NCBI GenBank assembly: GCA_011526565.1 | Contig: WYBL01000085.1 | Coordinates: 1-33,057 of the forward strand | DNA: 33,057 bases | Source: Acidobacteriota bacterium | GTDB lineage: Bacteria; Acidobacteriota; Vicinamibacteria; Fen-336 | Direction of reading: 5' to 3' | In this document: one piece after another, positions 22,625 through 29,854 of the stretch | How positions within the stretch are numbered: position 1 is the first letter of the stretch | Layout: each line of letters begins with the position of its first letter | Notes under the pieces: generated by a model | The model's database searches: none | Seen by the model: the letters and a program-made list of their open reading frames with translations, nothing else | What the model was told of the DNA's origin: nothing | Position numbers and translations under genes: made by a program

Positions 22625-22632
22625 GCCCTTGC

Positions 22633-22878
22633 CTAGCCGCCGCTGACCGGCGGCAGGAACGCGAGCTCGTCGCCGTCGGCGAGCGGGGCGTCGAACCGGC
22701 CGTAACGGCGGTTGACCGCCGCGGCCAGGCTCGCCCGCCGCGGCGCCAGCTCGGGCCGCTGGGCGACCAGCGCCTGCCAGGCGCTCTCGGGAGTCGCGCC
22801 GGCCGGCAGCTCGAGCACCTGCTCGGCGCGGCCGGCGACGTCCCGGAGCGAAGCGAAGAAGCGGACCCGGACCTGCAT
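22633..22878 (-). CDS. moaD: molybdopterin synthase small subunit
   Basis: This 81-residue ubiquitin-fold sulphur carrier donates sulphur from its C-terminal thiocarboxylate to make molybdopterin. It has the family start VRVRFFASLRDVAG, the middle NRRYGRFDAPLADGDELAFLPPVSGG, and the essential C-terminal Gly-Gly. It is the first gene of a moaD-moaA unit. A TAGAAT -10-like box lies only seven bases before the ATG at 22878, so the message is probably leaderless or very short. Confidence 0.92.
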   Translation of the reverse strand: MQVRVRFFASLRDVAGRAEQVLELPAGATPESAWQALVAQRPELAPRRASLAAAVNRRYGRFDAPLADGDELAFLPPVSGG

Positions 22879-22885
22879 TCCTTCG

Positions 22886-22891
22886 ATTCTA
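22886..22891 (-). promoter_or_regulatory. candidate -10 box of the moaD-moaA unit
   Basis: TAGAAT on the minus strand ends seven bases before the moaD ATG. AAGGA lies between it and the ATG but touches the start codon, too close to act as a normal ribosome binding site. On the other strand TACACT at 22920-22925 may serve the divergent methyltransferase gene. Confidence 0.4.
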
Positions 22892-22949
22892 CGTGCGGGC
22901 CCCGCGCGGGCGAATCGCTTACACTCGCGGACGGACCACCGGAGCCACG

Positions 22950-23609
22950 ATGAGCACGGACACAGACAGCGCCAAGACCTACTTCGACCGCCTGGCCCCC
23001 GAGTACGACCGGGCCTTCCGGCTGCAGGGCCGGAGCCTGCTCAACGCCGCGGTCAACCGCTTCTTCCGCGGGCCGACGTTCCGCAAGCGCATGCTGCTGA
23101 TGGAGAAGCTGTTCGGCGAGCTGGGCGTGAACGGCCGCTCGGTGCTCGACCTCGGTTGCGGCAGCGGCCAGGTCTCGCTGCTGCTGGCCTCGATGGGTGC
23201 GACCGTGCACGGCATCGACATCGCGCCGCGCATGCTCGAGATCGCCCGCGAGACGGCGCAGCGCACGGGCGTCGCCGAGCGCTGCCGCTTCGAGGAGGGC
23301 GACGTCTGCAGCGCGCCCCTGCCCGAGAGCGACCTGGTGCTGCTGGTCGGCGTCGTCGAGTACTACGCCGACTACGCGGAGCTCCTGAAGCGCGCGGCCG
23401 CGGCCTGCCGCGACACGCTCGTGATCGCCCACACCAACCGCGTCCCGTACCGGATGGCGCTGCGCCGGCTGCTGTTCGCGATCGACCGCGCGAACCTCTA
23501 CTTCCATCCGATGCCCGAGGTGATCGCCGCGGCGACCGCCGCCGGCCTGACCCTGGCCCGCGAGCAGCGCGAGCACGCCTTCACGATCCTCGTCTTCCGG
23601 CGCGCCTGA
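22950..23609 (+). CDS. SAM-dependent methyltransferase (class I)
   Basis: This 219-residue Rossmann-fold methyltransferase has motif I VLDLGCGSGQVSLLLA at 65-80, an acidic strand end GIDIAPRMLEIAR near 92, and motif IV-like SDLVLLVGVVEYYADY. The N-terminal KTYFDRLAPEYDRAF is typical of small-molecule or lipid methyltransferases. The substrate is not evident. The ATG at 22950 has GGAG five bases upstream. The polysaccharide deacetylase follows 9 bases downstream, so the pair may modify the same cell-surface polysaccharide or lipid; this rests on context only. Confidence 0.85.
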   Translation: MSTDTDSAKTYFDRLAPEYDRAFRLQGRSLLNAAVNRFFRGPTFRKRMLLMEKLFGELGVNGRSVLDLGCGSGQVSLLLASMGATVHGIDIAPRMLEIARETAQRTGVAERCRFEEGDVCSAPLPESDLVLLVGVVEYYADYAELLKRAAAACRDTLVIAHTNRVPYRMALRRLLFAIDRANLYFHPMPEVIAAATAAGLTLAREQREHAFTILVFRRA

Positions 23610-23618
23610 GGTCGCGGG

Positions 23619-24521
23619 GTGCGAAAGCGCGTCGTGGTTTCGGTCGACCTCGACGAGTGGTACCACTGCCGCTGGGCCACGGGCGCTCCGCACTCGCGCT
23701 GGGCCGACACCGGCACCTTCTTCCGCGAGCACTACGGCAGCGACCGCCCGGCGGGCGAGCTGGCGGCGCCGACCCGGCGCATCCTCGACCTGTTCGACCG
23801 CCACGGGGTGCGCGGCACGTTCTTCATCCTGGGCGAGGTGGGCCACTTCTACCCGGACCTGGTGAAGGAGATCGCGGCGCGCGGGCACGAGATCGGCTGT
23901 CACGGCTACCACCACGTGGACATCGGCCTGCTCGGCCCGGACGGGTTCGCCGACCAGATCCGGCGCGCCCGCGAGGTCCTGGAGCCGCTGACGGGGGCAC
24001 CGCTGCGCGGGTACCGGGCTCCCAACCTGTTGCTCGCCGACTACATGCTCCCGGTGCTGCGCGAGAACGGCTTCCGTTACGACGCCTCGGTGTGCACGTC
24101 GCGGAGCCTGCTCGGCAAGGACTTCGGTCACGACCACCTCGCGCAGAACCCATACCGCTTCTCCGAGCGTTTCTCGCGGCCGGATCCGCAGGGCGACTTC
24201 GTGGAGATTCCCTTGCCGGTGTTCCCGGGCCTGCGGCTGCCGGGTTCCACCGGCATCCTGACCCGGGTGATCGGCGTGCCGTGGACGCTGATCGCCATGC
24301 GCGACGCGCTGCGCACCGGCGACGCGCAGTACTACTTCCACCCCTACGAGATGGGACCGCGCCCGGACATCCCGCTCTCGGCCCGCGAGCGGCTGTTCCT
24401 GCGGCGGCTGGGGCCGTGGATGGAAGGGGCGGTGGACCGCATCCTCGGCCGGCTGCGGGGCTGGGGCGTGGAGTTCGCGCGCGCCGGCGAGCTGGCCGGC
24501 ACGCTGCCGGCCGCGTCCTAG
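23619..24521 (+). CDS. NodB-type polysaccharide deacetylase
   Basis: This 300-residue protein is of the carbohydrate esterase 4 fold, a metal-dependent N-deacetylase of GlcNAc-type polymers. The catalytic base Asp12 is in VVSVDLDEWYH, with metal ligands His95 and His99 in GCHGYHH and RGYRAPN following near 129. The C-terminal YYFHPYEMGPRPD resembles deacetylases of exopolysaccharide loci. There is no signal peptide, which suggests a cytoplasmic role on a lipid-linked intermediate. It starts with GTG at 23619; its stop shares CTAG with the stop of the convergent response regulator. Confidence 0.88.
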   Translation: MRKRVVVSVDLDEWYHCRWATGAPHSRWADTGTFFREHYGSDRPAGELAAPTRRILDLFDRHGVRGTFFILGEVGHFYPDLVKEIAARGHEIGCHGYHHVDIGLLGPDGFADQIRRAREVLEPLTGAPLRGYRAPNLLLADYMLPVLRENGFRYDASVCTSRSLLGKDFGHDHLAQNPYRFSERFSRPDPQGDFVEIPLPVFPGLRLPGSTGILTRVIGVPWTLIAMRDALRTGDAQYYFHPYEMGPRPDIPLSARERLFLRRLGPWMEGAVDRILGRLRGWGVEFARAGELAGTLPAAS

Positions 24522-25219
24522 TCCGGGACCAGCTTCCAGCCGGCGCCGCGCACGGTGAGGATCCGCTTCGGCTCCTTGGGGTCGTCCTCGACGTAGCGGC
24601 GCAGGCGCACGATGAAGTTGTCGACCGCGCGGGTCTCGGTGTCGGCCGCCAGGTTCCACACCTTCTCGAGGATCTCGCCCTTGCCGACCACGCGGCCGGG
24701 GTTCTGCAGCAGCAGCCGCAGCAGGGCGGCCTCCAGCAGCGTCAGGCGGTGCACGACGCCGTCGCGCCGGATCTCGAACGCCTCGAAGTCGATCTCGGCC
24801 GGCCCCAGCCGCAGCGGGGCTTCGCGGGACGAGCCGTTGCGGGTCCAGTCGCGGCGCCGCAGCAGGCCGCGCACGCGGGCCAGGAACACTTCGAGCTCGA
24901 ACGGCTTGGCGAGGTAGTCGTCGGCGCCCGCCTCGAGGCCGTTCACCACGTCCTCCGGCAGGCTCTTCGCCGTCAGCATCAGGATCGGCACGAAGTTGCC
25001 GGCGGCGCGCAGCTTGCGGGCGACCGCGAAGCCGTCGAGGCCCGGCAGCATCACGTCCAGGATCACCAGGTCGCACTGCGGCGGCTCGGCCAGTCGCCCG
25101 AGCGCCTGCTTGCCGTCGGCCAGCACCTCCACCGTGTAGCCGTCCAGCTCCAGGTTGAAGCGGATGCCGCGGGCGAGGTGCTCCTCGTCCTCCACGACCA
25201 GCAGCCGGGTCTCAGCCAT
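24518..25219 (-). CDS. OmpR/PhoB-family response regulator
   Basis: This 233-residue two-component regulator has a receiver domain with the acidic pair E10/D11, the phosphoacceptor Asp55 in LVILDVMLPGLDG, and Lys in DDYLAKPFE near 105. A C-terminal winged helix follows, ending RAVDNFIVRLRRYVEDDPKEPKRILTV split by the usual recognition helix. The kinase gene is upstream on the same strand and overlaps it by 8 bases, so the two form a pair. The regulated genes and signal are not evident. Confidence 0.94.
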   Translation of the reverse strand: MAETRLLVVEDEEHLARGIRFNLELDGYTVEVLADGKQALGRLAEPPQCDLVILDVMLPGLDGFAVARKLRAAGNFVPILMLTAKSLPEDVVNGLEAGADDYLAKPFELEVFLARVRGLLRRRDWTRNGSSREAPLRLGPAEIDFEAFEIRRDGVVHRLTLLEAALLRLLLQNPGRVVGKGEILEKVWNLAADTETRAVDNFIVRLRRYVEDDPKEPKRILTVRGAGWKLVPD

Positions 25220-26165
25220 GGTTCACCGCCAGCTCCTCGACGACGCCGGGCAGCGTCAGCGTGAAGGTGGTGCCGCGGTCGAGGCCGGGGCTGTCGGCGC
25301 TGACCGTGCCGCGGTGGCCGCGGACCACGGACTTGACGATGTAGAGCCCGAGGCCGGTGCCGGTGCGGCTGCGCCGGACCTCGGACCCGATCCGATAGAA
25401 GCGGTTGAAGACGAAGCTCAGGTGCGGCCGCGACATGCCGACGCCGCGGTCGCTGATGCGCAGCCGGGCGTGGGCGCCCTCCAGCGCGAGGTCGACCGCC
25501 ACGTCGACGGTCTCCCTGGAGTACTTGACCGCGTTGTCGAGCAGGTTGAGCACCGCCGTCTCCAGGCCCGGCGCGTCGCCCTTCAAGGTCAGCGACTCGG
25601 GCCCCGCGTAGCGGATCACGCCCGGCTCGAGCTGGAAGCGGCTCGCGGTCAGCTCGATCGCGCGCTGCACGAGCTTCGCGAAGTCGAGCGGCTGGGGGTC
25701 GACCACCGGGCGATCGGTGTACATCGCCGCGTTCAGCACGTTGTTGATCGTGGTGTTGAGGCGGTCGATGTCGCGGCCCATCGTGCGGTAGAACTCGCGC
25801 TGCTGCTCGGCCGAGAGCTGGCGCATCTGCAGCGTGTCGAGGTAGAGCTTGAGCGAGGCGACCGGCGTCTTCAGCTCGTGGGTCACCGCGCTCACGAAAT
25901 TCGACTGCCGCTCGTTGAGCCGCACCTCGCGCAGCAGCAGCAGCACGATCAGCACCAGGCCCGCGGTCAGCAGCAGGAACAGCACGGTGCCCAGCGAGTA
26001 GACGATCCAGCGCCAGCCGGCGCCCGAGCTGGTGCCGCCCTCGGCGCCGAGCAGCAGCCAGCCGACGGTCAGCGCGACCGAGAGCACGATCAGCGTCACG
26101 CCGGTGGTGACGTGGATCCACTTGCGGCGCTGGCCGGAGGAGATGAGCTGGGCGGGGTCCGTCAC
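25212..26165 (-). CDS. sensor histidine kinase
   Basis: This 317-residue membrane kinase has two transmembrane helices (about 19-39 and 54-78) enclosing only about 15 outside residues, so it has almost no sensor domain and may sense membrane or envelope state. The H-box VSAVTHELKTPVASLK has His96 as phosphorylation site. ATP-binding boxes follow: N (LLDNAVKYS), G1 (DRGVGM) and G2 (GTGLGLYIVK). There is no HAMP domain. It overlaps the response regulator by 8 bases and is 9 bases from the aldehyde dehydrogenase stop, so it may share a transcript with that gene. Confidence 0.93.
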   Translation of the reverse strand: MTDPAQLISSGQRRKWIHVTTGVTLIVLSVALTVGWLLLGAEGGTSSGAGWRWIVYSLGTVLFLLLTAGLVLIVLLLLREVRLNERQSNFVSAVTHELKTPVASLKLYLDTLQMRQLSAEQQREFYRTMGRDIDRLNTTINNVLNAAMYTDRPVVDPQPLDFAKLVQRAIELTASRFQLEPGVIRYAGPESLTLKGDAPGLETAVLNLLDNAVKYSRETVDVAVDLALEGAHARLRISDRGVGMSRPHLSFVFNRFYRIGSEVRRSRTGTGLGLYIVKSVVRGHRGTVSADSPGLDRGTTFTLTLPGVVEELAVNHG

Positions 26166-26174
26166 CGCTGGCCT

Positions 26175-27845
26175 CTAGAACAGCCGGTCGAGCCGCCTCA
26201 GCGTGGCGAGCAGGTCCACGCGCTTCCAGAAGCGGCCGAAACCGAGCAGCCGGATCTGGTGGGAGAGGCGGTCGACGAGGCCCGGCGCGTGCAGCGCTCG
26301 GCCGGTGACGCGGATCATCTCCGACAGCTCGGCGTCGTAGGGGTACCACCACGCGAGCGGCCGGCGGCCCTTCTCGCGGGTCACGAACTTGGCTTGCGTC
26401 AGCTCGCGCAGGCCCTGCAGGCCGTGGGTGCGGCCGACCCCGCTGCCGCGCGGTCCGCCCCACGGTGCCTGCGGCTCGGAGTAGGTGGAGATGCAGTCGT
26501 TGATGGTGACGGCGCCGGCCGACAGCTCGCGCTGCAGCCGCTCCGCGAGCCGCGGGTCCCGGGTCCAGCCCGAGGCGGTCAGGCCGTACTCGCTGTCGTT
26601 GGCCTTGGCGATCGCCTCGTCGACCGAGTCGACGACCTCGATCGGCAGCACCGGGCCGAAGGTCTCCTCGCGCATCACCTTCATCCCGCCGTGGGCGCCC
26701 GCGAGCACGGTCGGCGGGAAGAAGAAGCCCGGACGGTCGGGCTGGACGCCGCCGACAAGGGCGCGCGCGCCCTGCGCCAGCGCCTCCTCGACGTGGCCGC
26801 GCACGATCGCGCGCTGGCGGTCGAGGGTCAGCGGGCCGACGTCGGTGCCGACCGCGAGCGGGTCGCCCGCCACCAGCCGCGAGGCGCGCTCGACCACCTT
26901 CGCGACGAACGCGTCGGCGACCGGGCGCTCGACGTAGACCCTCTCGATCGAGGCGCAGGTCTGGCCGCAGTTCATGAACGCGCCCCAGACCACGCCGGCC
27001 GCCGCGTGGTCGAGGTCGGCGTCGCGGCACACGATCGCCGGGTCCTTGCCGCCCAGCTCGAGCACCACCGGCGTCAGGTTCTTCGCGGCGCCGGCCATCA
27101 CCTTGCGGCCGGTGGCCATCGAGCCGGTGAACACGATCTTGCCGAAGCGCCGGTCCTCGACCAGCGCGGCGGCCTGGCCGTCCTGGACCGCGACCACGTT
27201 GACGAGGCCCTCCGGCGCGCCCGCCTCGCGGAACAAGCGGCCGATCTCGAGCCCGACGAGCGTCGTCGCCGGCGCCGGCTTCAGCAGCACGGCGTTGCCG
27301 GCGGCGACCGCCGCCCCGACCGTCGTCATCGGAATCGCGAACGGGTAGTTCCACGGCGTGATCGCCAGCACCACGCCCAGCGGCTCGTGTCGGAGCGCCT
27401 GCTCCTTGTGGGCGAAGAGCAGCACGTCGCTCTCGATCCACTCCTCGCGCAGCGCCTCTTCGGCGTGGTCGGCGAGGTTCCGCAGGTGCTCGAGCGAGGG
27501 GAAGATCTCGGCCGCGTGGGCCTCGGACACCGGCTTGCCCTGCTCGCGGGCGACCAGCCGTGCCAGCTCGTCCGCGCGGCGCAGCGCGGCGCGGTGCACG
27601 GCCATCAGCAGCTTCGCCCGCTCGGCGAACGAGCTGCCGGCCCACGCCTTCGCGGCGCGGCGCGAAGACTCCACCGCCTCTTCGAGCTGCGCGGCATCGA
27701 GCAGGCTGACCGCCGCGAAGGCGGCGCCGGTCGCCGGGTTGATCGCCTCGCGCACGCCGCCGCGGCCCTCGACGTCGCGAAGGGCGACGAGCGAGTGGTG
27801 GACGGGCAGGCCGGTGGCGACCGGGGGCGCGAGCGTCTCGGACAT
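26175..27845 (-). CDS. aldehyde dehydrogenase family protein
   Basis: This NAD(P)-dependent enzyme oxidises an aldehyde to the acid. The 556-residue protein has Asn166 in TPWNYPF, the cofactor loop FTGSMATGRKVM near 239, the general base Glu263 in LELGGKDP and the catalytic Cys297 in NCGQTCAS. About 60 extra C-terminal residues (from around 495, beyond the conserved GLQGLRELTQAKFV) include a hydrophobic-basic tail, which might bind membrane, as in long-chain aldehyde dehydrogenases. The substrate is unknown. It is the first gene of a possible unit with the two-component system. Confidence 0.93.
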   Translation of the reverse strand: MSETLAPPVATGLPVHHSLVALRDVEGRGGVREAINPATGAAFAAVSLLDAAQLEEAVESSRRAAKAWAGSSFAERAKLLMAVHRAALRRADELARLVAREQGKPVSEAHAAEIFPSLEHLRNLADHAEEALREEWIESDVLLFAHKEQALRHEPLGVVLAITPWNYPFAIPMTTVGAAVAAGNAVLLKPAPATTLVGLEIGRLFREAGAPEGLVNVVAVQDGQAAALVEDRRFGKIVFTGSMATGRKVMAGAAKNLTPVVLELGGKDPAIVCRDADLDHAAAGVVWGAFMNCGQTCASIERVYVERPVADAFVAKVVERASRLVAGDPLAVGTDVGPLTLDRQRAIVRGHVEEALAQGARALVGGVQPDRPGFFFPPTVLAGAHGGMKVMREETFGPVLPIEVVDSVDEAIAKANDSEYGLTASGWTRDPRLAERLQRELSAGAVTINDCISTYSEPQAPWGGPRGSGVGRTHGLQGLRELTQAKFVTREKGRRPLAWWYPYDAELSEMIRVTGRALHAPGLVDRLSHQIRLLGFGRFWKRVDLLATLRRLDRLF

Positions 27846-27890
27846 GCAAACTCGATCTTAGCGCCGCCGCCGCCCCTCCAGACGGCCGGA

Positions 27891-28003
27891 AACGGCGCCA
27901 CCGAGGCACCGAGACACAGAGACGCACAGAGGGGCACGGCTCGGAGCGGGTCCATCGTGTGTGCCTCTGTGCCTCTGTGCCTCTGTGCCTCGGTGGCGCC
28001 GTT
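27891..28003. repeat. large inverted repeat built of GAGGCACA/CCTCTGTG units
   Basis: Bases 27891-27909 and 27985-28003 are perfect 19-bp inverted copies. Inside them both arms continue as tandem 8-9-base units: GAGACACAGAGACGCACAGAGG on the left side as imperfect copies, and TGCCTCTG repeated on the right at about 27962-27993. The two arms together pair over roughly 43 bases around a 23-base spacer. It lies between aldehyde dehydrogenase and a GntR gene. The composition is unlike the neighbouring genes. Similar 'GGCACAGAGG' palindromes recur in intergenic regions of many bacteria; their function is not established. Confidence 0.75.
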
Positions 28004-28071
28004 CCAGTGGCGGCCGGAGGCGAACCCGGGTGGCGGGCCCTCGCGCGGGGGCGTACGCTGCGCCACCTGCG

Positions 28072-28995
28072 ATGCAGCTCTCCGTCCACCGCGGCAGCCG
28101 GGTGCCGGTCACCGAGCAGCTCCGCTTCCAGCTCGAGCTGCAGATCCTCTCGGGGACGCTGGCGTCGGGCCAACGGCTGCCCAGCGTGCGGGCCCTCGCG
28201 CGGCGGCTCGGCCTCCACGCCAACACGGTCGGCGCCGCCTACCGCAGCCTGGAGGCCACCGGTCGCGTCCGCTCGCGATCCGGGTCGGGCGTGTACGTGG
28301 AACCCGCCGGGGCGGACGCCGCGCCCCTCGACGCCCGCGCGGCGCTGCGCCGCGAACTGGACGCGCTGGAGCGGGCGGGCCATTCGCGGGCCGCGCTGCG
28401 CGAGGCGGCGCGCGGCTGGCTGGAGTCACCCCCGCCGACCCGGGTCGCGGTGGTCGACCGCACGCGGGAGATGGCGGAGCTGCTGGCCCACGAACTGGCC
28501 GCGACGCTCGCCGCCCCGGTGGAGGCCCACGCCCTCGACGCGCTGCCCGCCGGCGAGGTGCTGGCCGACCGGCTGCTGGTCACGCTGCCCTACCACGTGG
28601 GATTGCTGGCGCGGCTGCGCCCGGGGCTGCCCGTGGAGAGCGTGCGGCTGTCGGTGCCCGAGGCGTGCGGGCGAGCCGTCGCGGCACTGCCAGCGGACTC
28701 GCTGGTGCTCGCGGTGTCCCACGCGGAGGCCGTGTTCCCGTTCGCCCAGGCGGTCGTGCACGGGCTGCGCGGCGAGGAGCTGACGCTCGTGACCTGCGTG
28801 CGCGGCGACGTCGCGCGCTGGCAGACCGTCGCGCCGAACGCGGCGCTGGTGCTGGCCGACGCGCTGTCGATCGCCGCCGTGCGCGCGGTGCGCCCGCGCG
28901 GCTGCCTCGAGTTCCGCCTGCTCGACCCCGCGTCCGCCGCCCCGGTCGCCGCCCACCTCGCGCCGGCACTCGCCTGCGCGCGCGAGGCGCTGTGA
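28072..28995 (+). CDS. GntR-family regulator with an unassigned C-terminal domain
   Basis: This 307-residue protein has an N-terminal GntR winged helix (about 1-75: PVTEQLRFQLELQILSGTL, LPSVRALARRLGLHANTVGAAYRSLEATGRV and SGSGVYV). The remaining 230 residues are not an aminotransferase (MocR), UTRA or FadR-type effector domain. They look like an alternating alpha/beta domain (TRVAVVDRTREMAELLAHEL, RLLVTLPYHVGLLARL, LVLAVSHAEAVFPFAQ), possibly a small periplasmic-binding-like fold. TACGCT lies 12 bases before the ATG, which has no strong ribosome binding site. The stop is 4 bases from the convergent HD-domain gene. Target genes are unknown. Confidence 0.82.
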   Translation: MQLSVHRGSRVPVTEQLRFQLELQILSGTLASGQRLPSVRALARRLGLHANTVGAAYRSLEATGRVRSRSGSGVYVEPAGADAAPLDARAALRRELDALERAGHSRAALREAARGWLESPPPTRVAVVDRTREMAELLAHELAATLAAPVEAHALDALPAGEVLADRLLVTLPYHVGLLARLRPGLPVESVRLSVPEACGRAVAALPADSLVLAVSHAEAVFPFAQAVVHGLRGEELTLVTCVRGDVARWQTVAPNAALVLADALSIAAVRAVRPRGCLEFRLLDPASAAPVAAHLAPALACAREAL

Positions 28996-28999
28996 GCCG

Positions 29000-29854
29000 T
29001 TACCGGCGGTCCTGCTCGTGCTCGATCTCGAACACGTTGGCGAACAGGTTGGCGCGCATCTGCAGGCCCTGCTGGGTCGCCGCCAGGTAGGCCAGCGCCT
29101 CCTGGATGTAGGGCGAGACCTCCTTCCAGTAGAAGCTCGCGTAGTTGCGGCGCAGGTCGGCGGGGCTCTGGTAGCCGAGCTTCGCGTTGACCCCCGTCTC
29201 CTCGAACTCGTAGTAGAGCGCCGGGATCTTGCGCAGGTAGCGCGGGTCGCCGAGCTGGCCGATCAGGTCCGCCGCGCGCACGAGCCCGGGGTACTGGGAG
29301 TTGGCGTGGCCGTCGTCGCCTTTCGGCACCGGGAAGCGGGTGGGCTCGATGTTGCGCTTGACCGCCTCGACGTCGATCAGGCGGTGGCCGCCGAAGCGCT
29401 CCTCGACGAAGAGCTTGCCGCGGTCGACGTGGTGCGGCGTGAGCGCCGCGTCGGTGGTCTCCGGGCCCAGCGTCACCGTGGTTCCATCTTTTCCAGTGGC
29501 GTACACGCCGGGGCGGTCCTGGCGGCAGACGCCCTTCACGTAGCCGATGTCGTGGCACAGCAGCGAGACGATGAAGGTGAGCCAGTCCTCGCACGAGACC
29601 TTGCCCTCGCGCAGGTGGCGCCCGCGCAGGATCTCCTGGCCGACGAGGGTCACGTAGATCGTGTGCTCGACGTTGTGGTACAGCGCGTCGGAGCCCGCGA
29701 TGTTCTCGAGCGCCATGCCGCCGGCCCAGCCGATGATCTCGGCGTACTCCGGCTTGTAGCCGCCGTAGGTGCGCCGGTAGCCCGCCTGCAGGTGGCGGAC
29801 GAAGGCGTCGATCTCGACCTCGGTCACGTTCAGCATGCCGGCCTCGGGGCTCAT
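29000..29854 (-). CDS. HD-domain phosphohydrolase, PDE-like
   Basis: This 284-residue metal-dependent phosphohydrolase has YHNVEHTIYV at 59-68 (His60, His64), LLCHDIGY at 98-105 (His101, Asp102) and RAADLIGQLGD near 195 for the last metal ligand. The YHN-x-x-H signature recalls class I cyclic-nucleotide phosphodiesterases, but other HD hydrolases fit too. The long insert 105-190 contains further His residues (TPHHVDRGK). The ATG at 29854 overlaps the stop of the upstream FAD oxidoreductase by 4 bases (ATGA), so the two are co-translated. The substrate is unknown. Confidence 0.8.
   Translation of the reverse strand: MSPEAGMLNVTEVEIDAFVRHLQAGYRRTYGGYKPEYAEIIGWAGGMALENIAGSDALYHNVEHTIYVTLVGQEILRGRHLREGKVSCEDWLTFIVSLLCHDIGYVKGVCRQDRPGVYATGKDGTTVTLGPETTDAALTPHHVDRGKLFVEERFGGHRLIDVEAVKRNIEPTRFPVPKGDDGHANSQYPGLVRAADLIGQLGDPRYLRKIPALYYEFEETGVNAKLGYQSPADLRRNYASFYWKEVSPYIQEALAYLAATQQGLQMRANLFANVFEIEHEQDRR

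Noticed and set aside
20559..25076. Open frame of about 1500 codons on the minus strand, and many other frames of 300-1300 codons on both strands
   Set aside because: High GC content removes stop codons from shadow frames. These translate to Arg/Pro/Gly/Ala-rich sequence without domains and lie opposite or out of frame with clearly recognised genes.
27905..27995. Possible CRISPR or microsatellite array
   Set aside because: The units are only 8-9 bases, without unique spacers, and the two halves are inverted copies forming a hairpin, so it is neither a CRISPR array nor a simple one-direction tandem repeat.
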